Translations under genes and position numbers: made by a program | Notes under the pieces: generated by a model | Told to the model about the DNA's origin: nothing | Database searches by the model: none | Seen by the model: only the letters and a program-made list of their open reading frames with translations | Assembly: GCA_013176395.1 (NCBI GenBank) | Contig: JABMLP010000007.1 | Coordinates: forward strand, 124,001 to 188,000 | Length of the DNA: 64,000 nucleotides | Origin: Venturia oleaginea | Taxonomy: Eukaryota > Ascomycota > Dothideomycetes > Venturiales > Venturiaceae | Reading direction: 5' to 3' | Part shown: one piece after another, positions 1 to 11,661 of the stretch | Layout of the letters: the number at the start of each line of letters is the position of its first letter | Position numbering within the stretch: position 1 is the stretch's first letter

Positions 1-61
1 CCCTCACTCGTTAACAGGTACATTTTACAGAGCAGCATCAACGCCAAGCCAGCCACCATAC

Positions 62-1538
62 TCACAAATCATCCTCATCCACCACAACAAAATTCTTATG
101 CTCAACACTTTTACACAACCTCCGATAAAACTTCACCCCATCAATAGCCTCCGTATACGTTTTATCAACACCAACAGTACAAAACTCGCCCACATTCTCA
201 CAAAAAACACGCCACGTCCCCATCGCCTCATCCACAGCCCGAAATTGCTCTTCAATATGTTCTCGCAATCCAGCAACATACTACCCTTTCCACACCTGCA
301 TACACATAAAGAGCTGATTTCATTCGGCCTGATAACTCCTCTTACTGACATTATACTCACGCGCACGTATCTCCCAGATTCTATTACTGAAATCATCGGC
401 TGATTTCCAGGTATGAGTTGTTATCGTTGCGCCGGGGGAAGAACCCCACGGACCGCAGGAACCGGGGTGGTATGTTGAGGTCTTGGTGTAGATTGATTCT
501 TCGAATGTGACGTGTGGAACGGCTGTTAAATCGTTATAAACGAATTTTCCACTGGCTTCAAGGTGTCCATTTGCATTCGAAGGCGCATCCATCATCGTCT
601 GCTGGTTAAAACGGGGGACCTTTTCCATTCTTTCTGATTTCTTACCTTTCGCCCAGTCGATTGTTTTTTGAACCTCTCTCTTGAGGAAAATATACATTGT
701 GGTTAGTTTTACGTAGAAGGCTTTGCGGTGTTGTTTGCTTCGAGGGGTTTATTGGCTTTTTCGTGGGCGCTGGAGAGTTTTGCTTGGAGAATGGCTTCGA
801 GGAGCATGCAGTTTGCGTACATGGTTAGGAGGCTGAGGAGGAGGAGTATGAGTTTGGTTTGGCCCCAGGTGTACTTTGCGCGGATGGTGTCGATGACGTT
901 GGTGAAGGAGGTGGGGGTTATGGAGCCGGTTTGTAAGAGTAATTCGTTTGCGACTTCCTAGAAGGCCTGGTGTCAGGATTCTTGTAAAATCGGGAAAGAA
1001 GAGATGACATACAAAAACCTTAGGCTGATCAATCATATCAACCATCTCAAAAACACCTTCCTCCTGCCACCCCCTAACCTGATCACGACACTCCGTATAA
1101 AAAGCATTCTCCTTCAAAAACGCATCCTCATCAATAAAAAACTTCATATTCTTCTCCAAATTCTGAACAAGCCCCGTCATCGCCTCAGCCGTCTTGCTCG
1201 TTTCTTCTTCTTTGGGAGGCTCGAGGAACATATTGACCACGGTAAGTCCCTTGGATACAGTCTCTCCAATACCGGGGATGAACTCAACCAAGAATCCAAT
1301 CGTGGAGAGGACGGCTCTGAGAGTTTCCCTGGGTAGGGGGCTGCCTGATCCTCCGCCTGTGTTGGAGGGTGCTTTGTTCTCTTCGAAGTAGTATTCTGGA
1401 GGCTGCGTTGAACAGTTAGCATCTTGCGAAACGGCTTCTTTGCGCACTAGTGTATTGCCGTACCGGCTTTATTTTCTTGTCATAGTATTCCTGAATTTTT
1501 CTGGTGCTATCGCCGATGGTTTCTTTCCGCTCGTCCAT
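62..1538 (-). CDS. hypothetical fungal protein, multi-exon, membrane-associated
   Basis: I do not recognise the family with confidence. Reading the minus strand from an ATG at 1538, a 61-bp intron (GTACGG donor, GCTAAC branch, CAG acceptor, about 1402-1462) joins a short N-terminal exon (MDERKETIGDS...) in phase to a longer one. That exon carries a hydrophobic stretch with FLVEFIPGIGETVSKGL. A second intron of about 55 bp (GTATGT...CTAG, about 959-1013) leads into a Leu-rich predicted membrane helix (TKLILLLLSLLTMY). The C-terminal part lies at about 346-690 and 62-268. The join near 690-700 needs either a 33-bp intron, unusually short, or a frameshift. The last join (about 268-345) uses a GTAAGA donor. 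The true start may lie further upstream, because the frame before the ATG stays open back to a possible CTTAG acceptor. Moderate confidence in a gene, low confidence in the exact model. Confidence 0.55.
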
Positions 1539-2444
1539 GTCTAAGATATTTTCTGGCGCGAGGCTGTAATTCTAAGTTGTCTGAAAGTTTCCAGCGGGCT
1601 GTTTTATGAGTGGATTCCTTCGTGGATTCCCTCTGGGCTTCATCGTCATATTAATAAAGGCCTGCACATAGCACCTATCTTCAGCTCCAGTTCAGTTCGG
1701 GCTCGGTCAAAAAGAGCTGCATTCAGCTGGAGAAGATGCAGTCAAAAGGGCCGATTCGATGGTACACAGAAACCAGCTTGCCTTTTCTGGACTCGCTGCT
1801 TCATTAAGCGAAGAAGCTAGAGTTCTAGACAGAGCCCACCCAACGGCGACTTCGCAAGTGATCTTTTGTCGGGTTTGGGTTGATCAGGCTATCCTGAGGG
1901 TGGTTGCTCTTCGAGCAGTCAGTAACCACCAATGTAGCTCTGCATAGCCAGGTCCGACTTGCACACCCTTGTTAGCGAGACATGCTTAATCAAAACCATT
2001 AGCATAGATGTGTGAGAATCTTTTCAACGTCATCTAGTATGCAATATCAGCCTCGCGCAAAGAATATATTCATCGGACTCGCGCTCAAGTCTGTAGCCTT
2101 TTCCAAACACGCCGCCATTCCCTCGCTAAATAACGAGCAGTACTTTTGCCGCAGGAAACTCCGATCTCTGCATTAGCACCAAATGTTTTGAACTTACGCC
2201 GCTGTCCCAATCCAGATTAGATAATCTTTGCCAATTTCCCATACCGAATCCCTAACGCCATGCCATGCCAATAATGCACCTTTAATAGTCTCAAATCCGT
2301 CCTATAGCCTCCCAAAGCCATAAATAAAACAGTAAACGGAGCGTGACGCAACAATTTGCAAGTCATATAAATTGTGCAACCATAGAGAGTTAAGGATTCC
2401 ATTCATTAAGAATTCCATTCACCAGCCAAAGGAAACACTTATCC
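1539..2444. other. intergenic region, no gene seen
   Basis: No reading frame here has recognisable protein character or consistent splice structure. The stretch holds upstream sequence for the minus-strand gene ending at 62 and the 3' flank of the TAF1 gene. Confidence 0.5.
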
Positions 2445-5400
2445 TCAAAAGCTAAAAGAACTTGGAGCAACGCCCGGAGACCCAGCACCACCAGGAATGA
2501 TAGAGCCATTCCGCGAGTCCGTTGTGCCGGCCGGCTCTGGCGTTGCAGCAATCGGTGTACCAGCAGTCTCAGTACTCACCAGTGTCTGCTGTGGCGGAAC
2601 ACCATTCGGCCATTTGCCATTAAGTAGCGGACAAAGCCTGGAAAACTGTTAGCTCTCATCTCTGGAGTCAATATTTGCGAAGCGTACTTCTTGTTGGTCT
2701 TGATATGGCCGTGTTGCCCACAATTAGCACACTTCCTCTGCGTCTGGCCCGGTGTCTTGTTACTCGCATCTCCCTCAACTCCTCCACCCGCTCCAATCTG
2801 TTTCTTCAGAGACTTCTGGTGCTCCCTCACAAGTCTACGCTCCTTGTTCTTCTCAAGTCGCATGAGCTCAGCCTGCAGCATCTGTTGAGCTAGTGCATCC
2901 GTGGATGCATCACCTGTCCGGCTCAAATCTTCAATCTTCTTCTTTGCCATCTCCTCCTCACTCTTCTTCTTGTAGTACAGTTGGGAGACTTGTGAGTCTT
3001 CGACCAATTCGATTTCCTCCCTCTCGGCGCCGTATTTGTCCTTGTATCGGCGCGTGATTTTTAGCATTCTGCCCTTATTGACACCTCCAGCAGCACTGAA
3101 CCTGCCAAAGCTCATTTGACTGGCGGTGTCGTCCAGTCTGAATCCAGGCGTAGCTGGTACGGATCGTGGCGTTGCTCCGGGCATCATCCGCTCATCAGGT
3201 TGATCATCCACGCCTCCCATTTCCATGTCCAGAACAGGCTCGACAGTGGATGACAGACTTTGCTCCTGTGCGGACCAGATGCGACGAATGGTTTGTCTGT
3301 AGGCAGTCTTTTGGTCGTTGACGTTGTAATTATGGCCAGTCTGTGTCTTCTTCCGCTCGGCAGCGATTTTTGAGTCAACACTCTCGCCTGGGGCTTGGAA
3401 CCCACCTTTCATTGATATTTTGGCGAAACTGAAACCTTCACCACGTCCGGTCGGGTCACCTTCGCCGTGCAAGGCTATCATGGCGGTGTCACCACATGCG
3501 ACAAGGAAGTTCTTAGACGCCCGCCAAGGTGCTAGCTTCTCGTCGATAGCCGCATTGTCACCCACATCAGCCTCGGAATCTGCACCCTTTCCATAACCAG
3601 AATCTTGCAGTGCCCGATGTCCGACTTGCATAGAGTCTATCAGACACACATCTTCAGGCTGGATCTCCATGCGAAGATAATCCATGTCCATCAAACGCGA
3701 GTCAGCCAGTGTCTTTGGTTCCCATGTCTGAGCTTCTTTGTTGTATGCCATGATTTCCCTCATTCTGGTTCGATTTTGAGGAATATCTGTACCTGGATAA
3801 TGTCTTGTGATCTCATGATTTCCACACCAGGGCTGTTTCGCATTCCTCTTTTTGTTCTTGTGCAGGATGCGGAAGGCGAGCATCTTCAGGCGATGTTTGG
3901 CCGTCGACGTGACCTGTCGACCATGTACACCAGGCACAGGGACAGAGGGAAATTCTTGTCCGACAACGTATAAGTTATCCGTATTCCTCAAGTAGTACTT
4001 AGCTCCGTGCACGCCAGTCTGATTCCGGATGACGACAAAATCCGTACTCTTCGCTTCATGTCTGAAGATAGGAGCGCGGTACATTTTGTTGTGTATGGCT
4101 GGCACCGTCTGACCCGGGTCAACGAATCCGAATATGGCAAAAGGGCTCTGGTCGTTCGGCAGCAACACTTTTGTCTCGCCGATATCGAGCTTGGGTCGCT
4201 CTCTGTCCTTCTCGTCCTTGCGGCGGTAGTAGTTCACTAACCTGTTGCCCATTCCAAAGTTGGAGAGCATCATCGGGCATTCCTCGGAGTATTCAAGTAG
4301 CATCATTGATCCGTTATCCGCAAGACTCAGATCTCCAGATTCCCGGAAGATTTGAGCTGTGGTCTGCTTCTTAAGATCCTTAATCTTCTTGAATCCAAGC
4401 TTCTTTTCTACGGTGATAAGAGCATTCGGATGGAAGTGCATGGCAGGTCGGTGGAAGCTGCGGGCTTCTCGGGTGTTGAGCTTCGCCTTGTAAAATGGCC
4501 ATTGCAAGCGGATCGCAGGATAAGAATGCTCCACTGTAATGTTGCCAATTGCACCACGTATTGAGTGCTCTTTAAGTCGGTCATACTCGTCATCATTTGA
4601 GAAATTGAATTTCTTGTGAATGGCAGTAGAGGTGGTGCTGCTGCTTTCTCCGCGACGATTCACGCCAGCAGGTCGCGATTTCATAGGCACAAGAGCTGGC
4701 TGAGTGTCGATCAACAGACGGGAGTCGTTGAGATCCAGTGGGATGTGCTTCGCCAATTTTGCGGTCAACTTCTCTGGGTCGTCGAAGGAGGGAAAGTCTT
4801 CCCGGATCACAGATTCGAAGATGTTTGTCTCGTGGAGTTTTCGTCGCTTCGGAGATGGGGGATTTCCATCTTGATCCCAGCTATCAACGGTCTCAATGGC
4901 CACCGCATTTACTAGTTCGCCATCTGATTCCGCCAAATTATCCCAGTCTTCGCACAGAATCCGAAGGTCTTGAATTGTAACCCCACCAATAGTCTCCTGG
5001 TCATCCAAAGTATCGAAATCAATCTCGTCTTCACTTGAATGCTGTCCAGCCTCATCTTCTTGTATGAAAAGCACCCCGTGTTCATTGGATTCCTCGTTCG
5101 TTCGCTTTCGTGATGTAGGTGCCGCAACAAGCTTGAAGGCTCGTTCCTGGTCATGATCCAGTTCCAGATTCGCCCTGGTAGGATGAACCTTCACCGGGAC
5201 TTTCAGAGATGTCTTGAATAGATAGTTGGCGCGTTTGCCAGGGAATAAAGAGCGAAAACGCGGCACTTCCTCGCTCTTGAAGAATGGCCAAATGGTCTGG
5301 AATAGCTCGGCATTCGTCTGCGGCGCTGGAGGGGGCACTTGAAAGTTAATTCCGCTTGTCATTCGCTCTTCGCGTGCACGAGCAGCTCGAGCAAATAGCT

Positions 5401-6016
5401 CTCGCTGCTCACGGCTTTCGGGGTCGTCATCGTCCTCCTTCTCTTCCTCCACTACCTCGTCTTCGACTGTAGCTTGTGTAGATGGTATATCGAAGACCGA
5501 AACTGGCTGAGTTGGTGACTGAACTTTCAAGGCAGGAAGTGAGGGGCGCGAAGGTGGCAGAGTGATGCCCGAAAACCCGTTGGTAACTGAAGGAGCCTCT
5601 TCTGGCGCCGCAGGATCAGACGATGGGCCATCGCCGAACAGGTCGCCAAAATCTGGCTCCGCTGCATCGTCCGGTTCGTCGCCAAAGAGGTCCGCGGTCT
5701 CATGATAACCCGGCGTGTCGTTCCCAGTCATGCCCGTGTCGCCGTCGTTGTCCCTTGTAGGAAGAACAATCTCTTCTGGCAACTCATCGTCGCTAAAATC
5801 TTCGTAGTCGACAGCGTCATCTGCCTTCGGTGCTTGATCTTCAACTCCCTTGACCAAATCCTCCAAGTCCTCTCCTTGTCCCACTCGCGCCAAAGCCTGC
5901 TGCATTTCGACCTCATCTGCCTCCTCCTGCAACTTCCAGTGCTCCTCCATATTGTCGGGGCCGACATCTAGGGAGAGCGGCATATTGTGGGTTGGTGGGA
6001 GGGCAACAGAGGCCAT
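2445..6016 (-). CDS. taf1: TFIID subunit TAF1 (TAF111-like)
   Basis: Scaffold subunit of the general transcription factor TFIID, acting in the nucleus at RNA polymerase II promoters. The protein is about 1,170 residues. An acidic N-terminus with MEEHWKLQEEADEVEMQ is followed by low-complexity acidic stretches. The central block (about residues 440-800) is the conserved DUF3591 core, seen as HPNALITVEKKLGFKK, FGFVDPGQTVPAIHNKMYRAP and YYLRNTDNLYVVGQEFPS. The C-terminus has a coiled, charged segment and a CCHC zinc knuckle (CANCGQHGHIKTNKK). One intron of 50 bp (2638-2687; GTACGC donor, GCTAACAG branch, CAG acceptor) separates the knuckle from a Thr/Pro-rich tail ending at the TGA at 2445. No bromodomain is visible, as is usual for fungal TAF1. 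The start is the first ATG of the long open frame, 4 residues before conserved-looking sequence. Confidence 0.93.
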
Positions 6017-6640
6017 GATGGTATATCGAAGGCGGGAGGCAGAGAGAATTAGAGGAGCAAGAGCGCTCGCGGCGGGCGGGTGCCTCTGCGCGTGTTGTGT
6101 TGCGCCTCATCTGCTGTCGGGGAAGCGCATCCAAATCGTGAATAATATCGTCGTCCGGATGATGTTTAAGGTGTTGTCCTTGGAGTCGAGTCTGTCATTG
6201 TTCGGGTCCGGCGCTATGTAAAGATGTTCGACTTGAACCATCGTCGATTTTGGAGGCTCAAAGGCCGAATTGGGTTAGTGCAGTCACGTGTCAGACGATG
6301 TTCGAGAGCAGCAGCTTTTTACTACCCAGTCTCTCTACTACCCAGTCTCTCTACCTTTGCCAATGTAGGTATCTTTCCATTCGATATATTTCTGAAAATG
6401 AATCTATCAATTATAGAGCGTCTTGTCATCCACCAAGCTCCATCGTCGAATTCAAAACTTCCCACGACCAGATTCAGCATACTAGTATCTGATGTATCAC
6501 TGGGACGATTATGGAAAACATAGTCCGCATGAAAAAAGACCCCGAGATTCGTCTTCGATTTCTTGTGCTCCACATCGTAATTTGATCCAAATTTCAGACT
6601 GTAGCCTTGACTATGACTTTCCTCCAATCAAATCCCCATT
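6017..6640. other. intergenic region between TAF1 and TGS1
   Basis: Upstream sequence of TAF1 and 3' flank of the cap methyltransferase gene. A short direct repeat (ctacccagtctctcta) occurs twice around 6328-6355. No convincing gene is seen. Confidence 0.5.
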
Positions 6641-7612
6641 TCATCCTTCAGGAGCCTCCAACACCTCATCTGCCTCGTGAGACTCATCGAGGACTTTGAA
6701 GTCTCCATAATAGACACATAGCGCCTAGCATGAATCAGTTTCTCATCCTATTTCGATAATCGGAAGTTTGATTGCATACCTTGCTTGCGCCCTTCATACA
6801 GTAGTGCATGACCTGAACTTGGTTCTCTCCTTGCGCAAATCTTGCCAGTTGATTCAGATTCGATGTCCTTGGGAGGAAAAGTGCGATATGTGTTGAGATC
6901 TTGGAGAAGCTAGTAAACTGATGCTCCAGGTTATATGGCTCCATGGTTGATAGGTTGAAGATGGCGTCCTCGGTGTATCCGGGTCCTAGTTAAGTATCAG
7001 ACCAGAAGAACAGGTCACCGACGTGAGAAATTACATACCTCCCCATGGAGGGCTGGCGAATATGACGGCGTTCTGGCCGGTTTTCTTGAACTGCCTGGGC
7101 AAGACTTCGAAACAATCTCCCTTGACAAAGAAGATCTTGTTCTTCACTCCATAGATCTCGGCGTTGTGCTTCGCACACTTGATGACTTCGGGGTCCTTCT
7201 CAATTGAAAAGATTCGCTCAAAGCGTCCAGAGAGTGCAAACGCGATGGAGTTGCCTCCCGCTCCAGCAAAGGCATCGATCAATATGTTCTTCTCTGGTGG
7301 CAGAATCTTTGCAAGATGCTCAGCGATTTTCCTACCATGTTTCAGCACCACTCTTGTGCTCTGAATCTGCGTACTCACTTTGCAACAGGTTCAGGCGTGA
7401 CACCAAACCAAGCATCATCCGTCATTAGAATCCCTTCATCATATTTGGACCAGATGTTGTGTCGTTGATGCCAATACCTGTGCAGGAACTTAGAGCATGA
7501 ATATCAACAGCAGGCCAATGTAGCTATACTTTGAGATGTGAGGGGGTACTTCTGAGGCCTCCTCGTAGTGATGCGCAGCTCCTTGAGAAGCTCCATTGGT
7601 TTCTGTGGACAT
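6641..7612 (-). CDS. tgs1: trimethylguanosine synthase (RNA cap guanine-N2 methyltransferase)
   Basis: S-adenosylmethionine-dependent enzyme that converts m7G caps of snRNA, snoRNA and telomerase RNA to the trimethyl form, normally nuclear/nucleolar. Five exons can be read: ATG at 7612 (MSTETNGASQ...); a GTATAG intron joining to KYWHQRHNIWSKYDEGI, which matches the family's KYW-QR--L--KYD-GI start; a GTGAGT intron; the Rossmann core with LIDAFAGAGGNSIAFAL (SAM motif I) and the catalytic NAVIFASPPWGG; a GTATGT intron joining to GPGYTEDAIFNLSTMEPY, completing the SPPWGGPGY motif; then a final exon after a GTATGC intron ending in TGA at 6641. All joins keep frame. About 240 residues, the size of the minimal catalytic form in yeasts and fungi. 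High confidence. Confidence 0.92.
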
Positions 7613-7892
7613 TGTCGTCGTGCTTCGCAGGTTTTTGCGGTGGATCGAAGCAACTTTCAAGCTCCAAAGGACTTCATCTGGCCACGCACTTTTCACACCT
7701 AGGATCAGGTGAGTGCTGCGATTCTTCTTTCAACTCATGTTGGTGAAAGAAGACTCCAAACTCGAGTCTTTCGTCTCACAGACAAATAGACGCGATAAGC
7801 GACGGGGCTGCTAGCGCATTCGCGTCGACTCAAAACACCGAGACTTCGAGGACAGTTCATCACAATCAAGTCACGATTCAACACCGCCAATC
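7613..7892. promoter_or_regulatory. 280-bp divergent promoter, TGS1 / GRASP
   Basis: Head-to-head spacer between the TGS1 ATG (minus) and the GRASP ATG (plus). It must carry both promoters. I see no specific TATA element and make no claim about particular factor sites. Confidence 0.45.
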
Positions 7893-9175
7893 ATGTTCGG
7901 CGCTCTCAACAGAATAATTTCCCGCCTGGATGGCGATGCTCCCGACCAGAGATCGAAGACTGGATCAGCATGTGGTTTCCAAGTGCTTCGGAACAAGAAC
8001 ACCGAGATACCCCTTGAGCCCTGGTTCGACTTCATCATTGGCATCAACGGCCGCACGCTTGTATCTAATCCCCAATCTTATGTCCCTCATTAAAGCCCGA
8101 CTCATACAGGACAGGACAATCCGGACCCCAATCTGTTCGCCACGGAGATTCGCAATTGTGCTGGCTCAAGTATCAGTCTTGGCATTTGGACGGCCAAAGG
8201 TCAACGAATCCGGGAGATTTATGTCAGTGTGCCAAAGGAGACACCTTCTCTGGGGCTAGCACTTCAATGGATGCCGCTGTCTTCCACCGATGATGTTTGG
8301 CATATCATGGATGTCACGCCAAACTCTCCAGCTGATCTTGCTGGCCTACTCCCTTATGGAGACTATGTCATTGGCAGTCCAGAGGCCCTTGTCAGAGGAG
8401 ACGGCGGTCTTGCAGAGCTGATTGAAGATGTGAGTGTTTATTCATTCTATCATTACTGATTAATATTCCCCCAAGCCCGCAAACACCAAACCCATTTCGT
8501 CACGCTCGCCAGCTCGTCAATTAGGGATATCCATCGTCATCCAAAAATTCCTCGTTGTACTCTGGTAGCTCGTACTCATCACACAATTAGCATCTGGAAC
8601 GCCCATTGCGTCTCCACGTGTACAATCACGAGTATAATCTGACCCGTCCTGTCGACATAACCCCAACTCGCTCGTGGGGTGGCCAAGGAGCGATGGGCTG
8701 CACCCTTGGCTTTGGAGCACTGCACCGAATCCCAGCACCACTCGATGAACCACCAGTGGCTCCAGGAGAAACAATGTTCTCCACAGCCGACGCCTACGAC
8801 GAAAAGCGACCACTGTCAACCTCGCCAGTTCCAGGCTTTCAATCCACCCTTCCAGCTCCTCCCCCAATGAACTCGTCCGACTTCCTGGTACCTGCCAATA
8901 TTACCGGTTTGGCTGGCACTAGTCGGAGTCCACCTCCGGCAGGTCCATCCAACGGTCATGCGGCGTCATCGGTGGCCGCGAAGAAGAAGAGGGCCCACCA
9001 TCAGTTCCCTTTGGCAGCGGCTTCCGACTTGGATGCCTTGTTGGCAGAGGGGGAGGCGAAGAGTAAAGAAGATGACTACGCTCCGAAGAAGGGCTTAGGG
9101 GCCGGGTTGCCTCCGCCTCCAAAGGTTGGCGGTCCTCCGAGAGGGCCAAGTCCTGGTGTTGCACCGTCGGTATAG
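7893..9175 (+). CDS. grh1: GRASP65/55-family Golgi stacking protein (Grh1-like)
   Basis: Peripheral membrane protein of the early secretory pathway. In yeast Grh1 acts at ER exit sites and the cis-Golgi and in unconventional secretion. Three exons: the N-terminus MFGALNRIISRLDGD with GFQVLRNKNTEIPLEPWFDF is the first GRASP PDZ-like domain. A GTATCT intron (about 8069-8122, acceptor GACAG) joins in phase to LDNPDPNLFATEI and the second PDZ-like domain (LGLALQWMPL, HIMDVTPNSPADLAGL, YGDYVIGS). A second intron of roughly 160 bp (GTGAGT at about 8430, acceptor ATTAG near 8588) rejoins as LIEDHLERPLRLHVYN, the expected family sequence, then WGGQGAMGCTLGFGALHRIP. The tail is Pro/Ser-rich and unstructured. 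Metazoan GRASPs have an N-terminal Gly for myristoylation; here residue 2 is Phe, so membrane attachment must differ, as in yeast Grh1. Confidence 0.9.
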
Positions 9176-9767
9176 GGGCCATGAGGGGTTCGCTTGGAGG
9201 TATACTGTGGTTCTCCGACCTACAAAATGATGCACGTTTCGTGGAATCTCGATTCCTCCGCCTGAAGAGGGATCCTGTCCAGCTGATTCGCTTGTTATTG
9301 GTAGCACCATTGCCGTCAGCATCAGTAAAAGAATCGTTACGTCGCTGAAGAAGCTCTTGCCACCAGCTCAATCGCTTCTCGCTATTTCTGCTTTCTCGAC
9401 TTCTCTCCCTTGTCGGTTTAGGCACCTCAACCACGTCAATCTCTTCATTGCTCGGATAGATGGAGCTCGGTGCTGTCTGTTTCGGTGGCGGTGGTCGTGA
9501 CGGTGGCAACCGGCTCTCGCAACACATACTGTCTCTGGTACCTTCTCGTTCCCTCTTCTTCATCTCCTGCAGTGCTTTATCGACATCCCGATCTAGATTC
9601 TCGCGCCATCTGTCCTCTTGTTCCTGATTGATCGTGAGTCTCCTGTTCAATTTTGGAGATGTGGTCGGTGGTGACGCTGGACGATCCTTGGGTCTGGCGA
9701 TACCCATCCAGGAGTAGCATCTTTCCTTAAAGTTCCGCCTGTTCGGGGCTCGATTGCACTTGTCCAT
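8919..9767 (-). CDS. hypothetical basic/Ser-Pro-rich protein, antisense 3' overlap with GRASP gene
   Basis: A 282-residue uninterrupted frame from ATG 9767 (MDKCNRAPNRRNFKERCYSWMG). It has a charged helical stretch (NQEQEDRWRENLDRDVDKALQEMKKRERE), repeated WWQELLQRRN / WTGSLFRRRN motifs and a Pro/Ser-rich tail. I do not recognise a named domain. The last about 85 codons are antisense to the GRASP C-terminal coding exon (8919-9175), so either the genes overlap convergently or the true 3' end is shortened by splicing (a GTAGGT donor lies near 9221 on the minus strand). The first two thirds look like real coding sequence because of the long frame and the internal repeat. Function unknown. Confidence 0.55.
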   Translation of the reverse strand: MDKCNRAPNRRNFKERCYSWMGIARPKDRPASPPTTSPKLNRRLTINQEQEDRWRENLDRDVDKALQEMKKREREGTRDSMCCESRLPPSRPPPPKQTAPSSIYPSNEEIDVVEVPKPTRERSRESRNSEKRLSWWQELLQRRNDSFTDADGNGATNNKRISWTGSLFRRRNRDSTKRASFCRSENHSIPPSEPLMAPIPTVQHQDLALSEDRQPLEAEATRPLSPSSERSHLLYSSPPPLPTRHPSRKPLPKGTDGGPSSSSRPPMTPHDRWMDLPEVDSD

Positions 9768-10526
9768 TTTTGAATTTTAAGATGAGAGTGTCAAGAGAAA
9801 ATGTGGCGAATCGCGATGCGAGCAATGAGCTGTTGAAAGTGACGGATGAGGTAGGGCAAGCAGTGACAAGGAGCGGCAGAAGGGGCATGGACTCAATCTT
9901 GAAATGTGGCCTTAACTTGTGTTTAGCTTTCCGGGTCGGAGGAGAGGGATGTTTGTTCCCCAGAGTTAGTTACCATGGATTGCGGGAGGCTAAATTGCGA
10001 GTGTGCCTGCAGACTAGCGACAATAACGGTACTGGTGGGGGGCAAGCTGAGCAGCTTACCCGTTGGACTATGCGATGGAGAATCTGATAACGATCGTATT
10101 CACCTGTTACCGATCGCATGGCAGCAAGGTTGTTCAGAATGGTCAAGGAAAACTGTGTAGTTATGCTGTTCAAGGAAAGGGGTTCATGTCAGCTATCTCA
10201 GACGGATCAAAGAAGGCGGAATTTTTGCAGGCGTCTTCGAGAATAAGAGACATGCACCCGGGGGATCTTTGCGATGAACTGTCATACCGTCCTTTGTGTG
10301 TCCCGTTATCTTTCGCATCAGCGTTGCTGTGCTCTCTTCTACCAGAAAATGAGCCTTTCCATACGTACTGAGTTTTCCAGAACAACGGCTGCCAAATATG
10401 ACGAATAAGCACTCTTTCAATTACAAATATCTTCTCATCTTTGTTCCTAGATGTAGTGGAGCATGTCAAGCCTCTTGTTCAGTATACCATGGGATTTTTT
10501 GGTGAATGAACTGGGAATTCCTCATC
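9768..10526. other. intergenic, no gene supported
   Basis: Several frames of 60-100 codons overlap one another on both strands, with no recognisable domain, signal peptide or splice pattern. Treated as intergenic between the hypothetical gene and the first mobile repeat. Confidence 0.45.
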
Positions 10527-10538
10527 CGAATAACTGTG

Positions 10539-11661
10539 ATTGATTGATTGATTGATTGATTGTCTGTTTCCTACTCGGTTGCAGCCGCTTAATCACGCAG
10601 CTATATCCCGGTCAGGAGGACTTCACCAGACAGCCGACACGTGATAAATCATAAAATATACCACGCCCCACTTCGCCTCGTTCACTAAAACAAGACCAGC
10701 TGTCCCTCCGTCCTCCCTCTTTTCCCTAAACCAGTATTTCCAAACGCCCACTGGCTCTTGTCGATACTGGTTATTCTGCTAGTATATCCGTGCTATATAG
10801 ATCCCAAGAGGCAATGCTTCGTGTTTCGCTAACCTTTTACCTACAGTCTCCCTCCAGTACTCAGCTTCTTCTGTCTGTTTTGCCTTATCCCTCAAGGCTT
10901 GTCTGTTCCCGAAATGTGTTTCCGCTTGTGATTGTTGCCTTGCACCAGATTCCTGTGCGGCAGTGTACTTGGTTGTGTGATGCTGGAGACAGTAGTAACC
11001 ATCGTAGTCGTGATTTCGCTGCTTGAGTGTGATACTTCGGGTATGCCCGTAGACGAGGCTATCTGGTGGCTGCCGTATTGTATAGCACCGATCGTGCTAT
11101 AGACCTGCCGTCTTATAGTCGGAGGCTGCCTGCTGCTAGTCGCTCTCCCTACTTGCTATATCGCGCTCCTACTCTTGCCAATGCCATAACTGGGAGGCAA
11201 CAGTTTGGGGAGAGGCTCAAGGCTCTGGGCAACAGCTTGTAGCAGGACGGTTTGCCAAGACTTTGGGAGAGGTTGTCTAGTCGTCGCAGTGGTGTGTGGT
11301 GCCGATTGTTGCACACCGGGCGTCTGGTGTTTGAGTTGTGTTGAAGGTATTGCCGTTCTAGCGGTGACTCGTCGACTCGGGGCGTTGCAGTATCATCTGG
11401 GGTGATGGACTAGCCGGGAGATAGTGACTAGATGGTTGCTGTTGTCTTTGGTGGACGCATCGTTCGTGTAGCTTGCTCGTGTATTCGTGTGCTTGCTCTG
11501 CAGTGGCCGCGACGGCGACTCTAGAGGTACCTCCTCGATGCTGAGGGACGCGCGATGGCCTCTAGAGGCCGGAGCGGCTACTGGCAGATGTGTTTTGATG
11601 ATCTTTAGATGATACTTCTGTAAATTCCAAGAATTGAGTTCTCGCTGTGTGTGCTGTTTTT
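10539..11661 (+). mobile_element. GATT-tailed repeat element, copy 1 (short form)
   Basis: Begins with (TGAT)n-type simple repeat and ends near ...gtgtgtgctgttttt. It is flanked by an imperfect 12-bp target-site duplication: cgaataactgtg at 10527-10538 and cgaataaccgtg at 11662-11673. Two further copies (14911-16517 and, inverted, 45083-46687) share its sequence nearly throughout, but this copy is about 480 bp shorter because it holds one rather than four copies of an internal motif around 11177. Variable 12-14 bp duplications and a simple-repeat end point to target-primed reverse transcription (a SINE/LINE-like insertion). No intact long reading frame. Strand given is that of copy 2, arbitrarily; if the simple repeat is a 3' tail the transcribed strand is minus. 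Confidence 0.75.

Noticed and set aside
10063..10469. Overlapping 99-102 codon frames on both strands
   Set aside because: No domain, signal or splice support, and the frames overlap each other.
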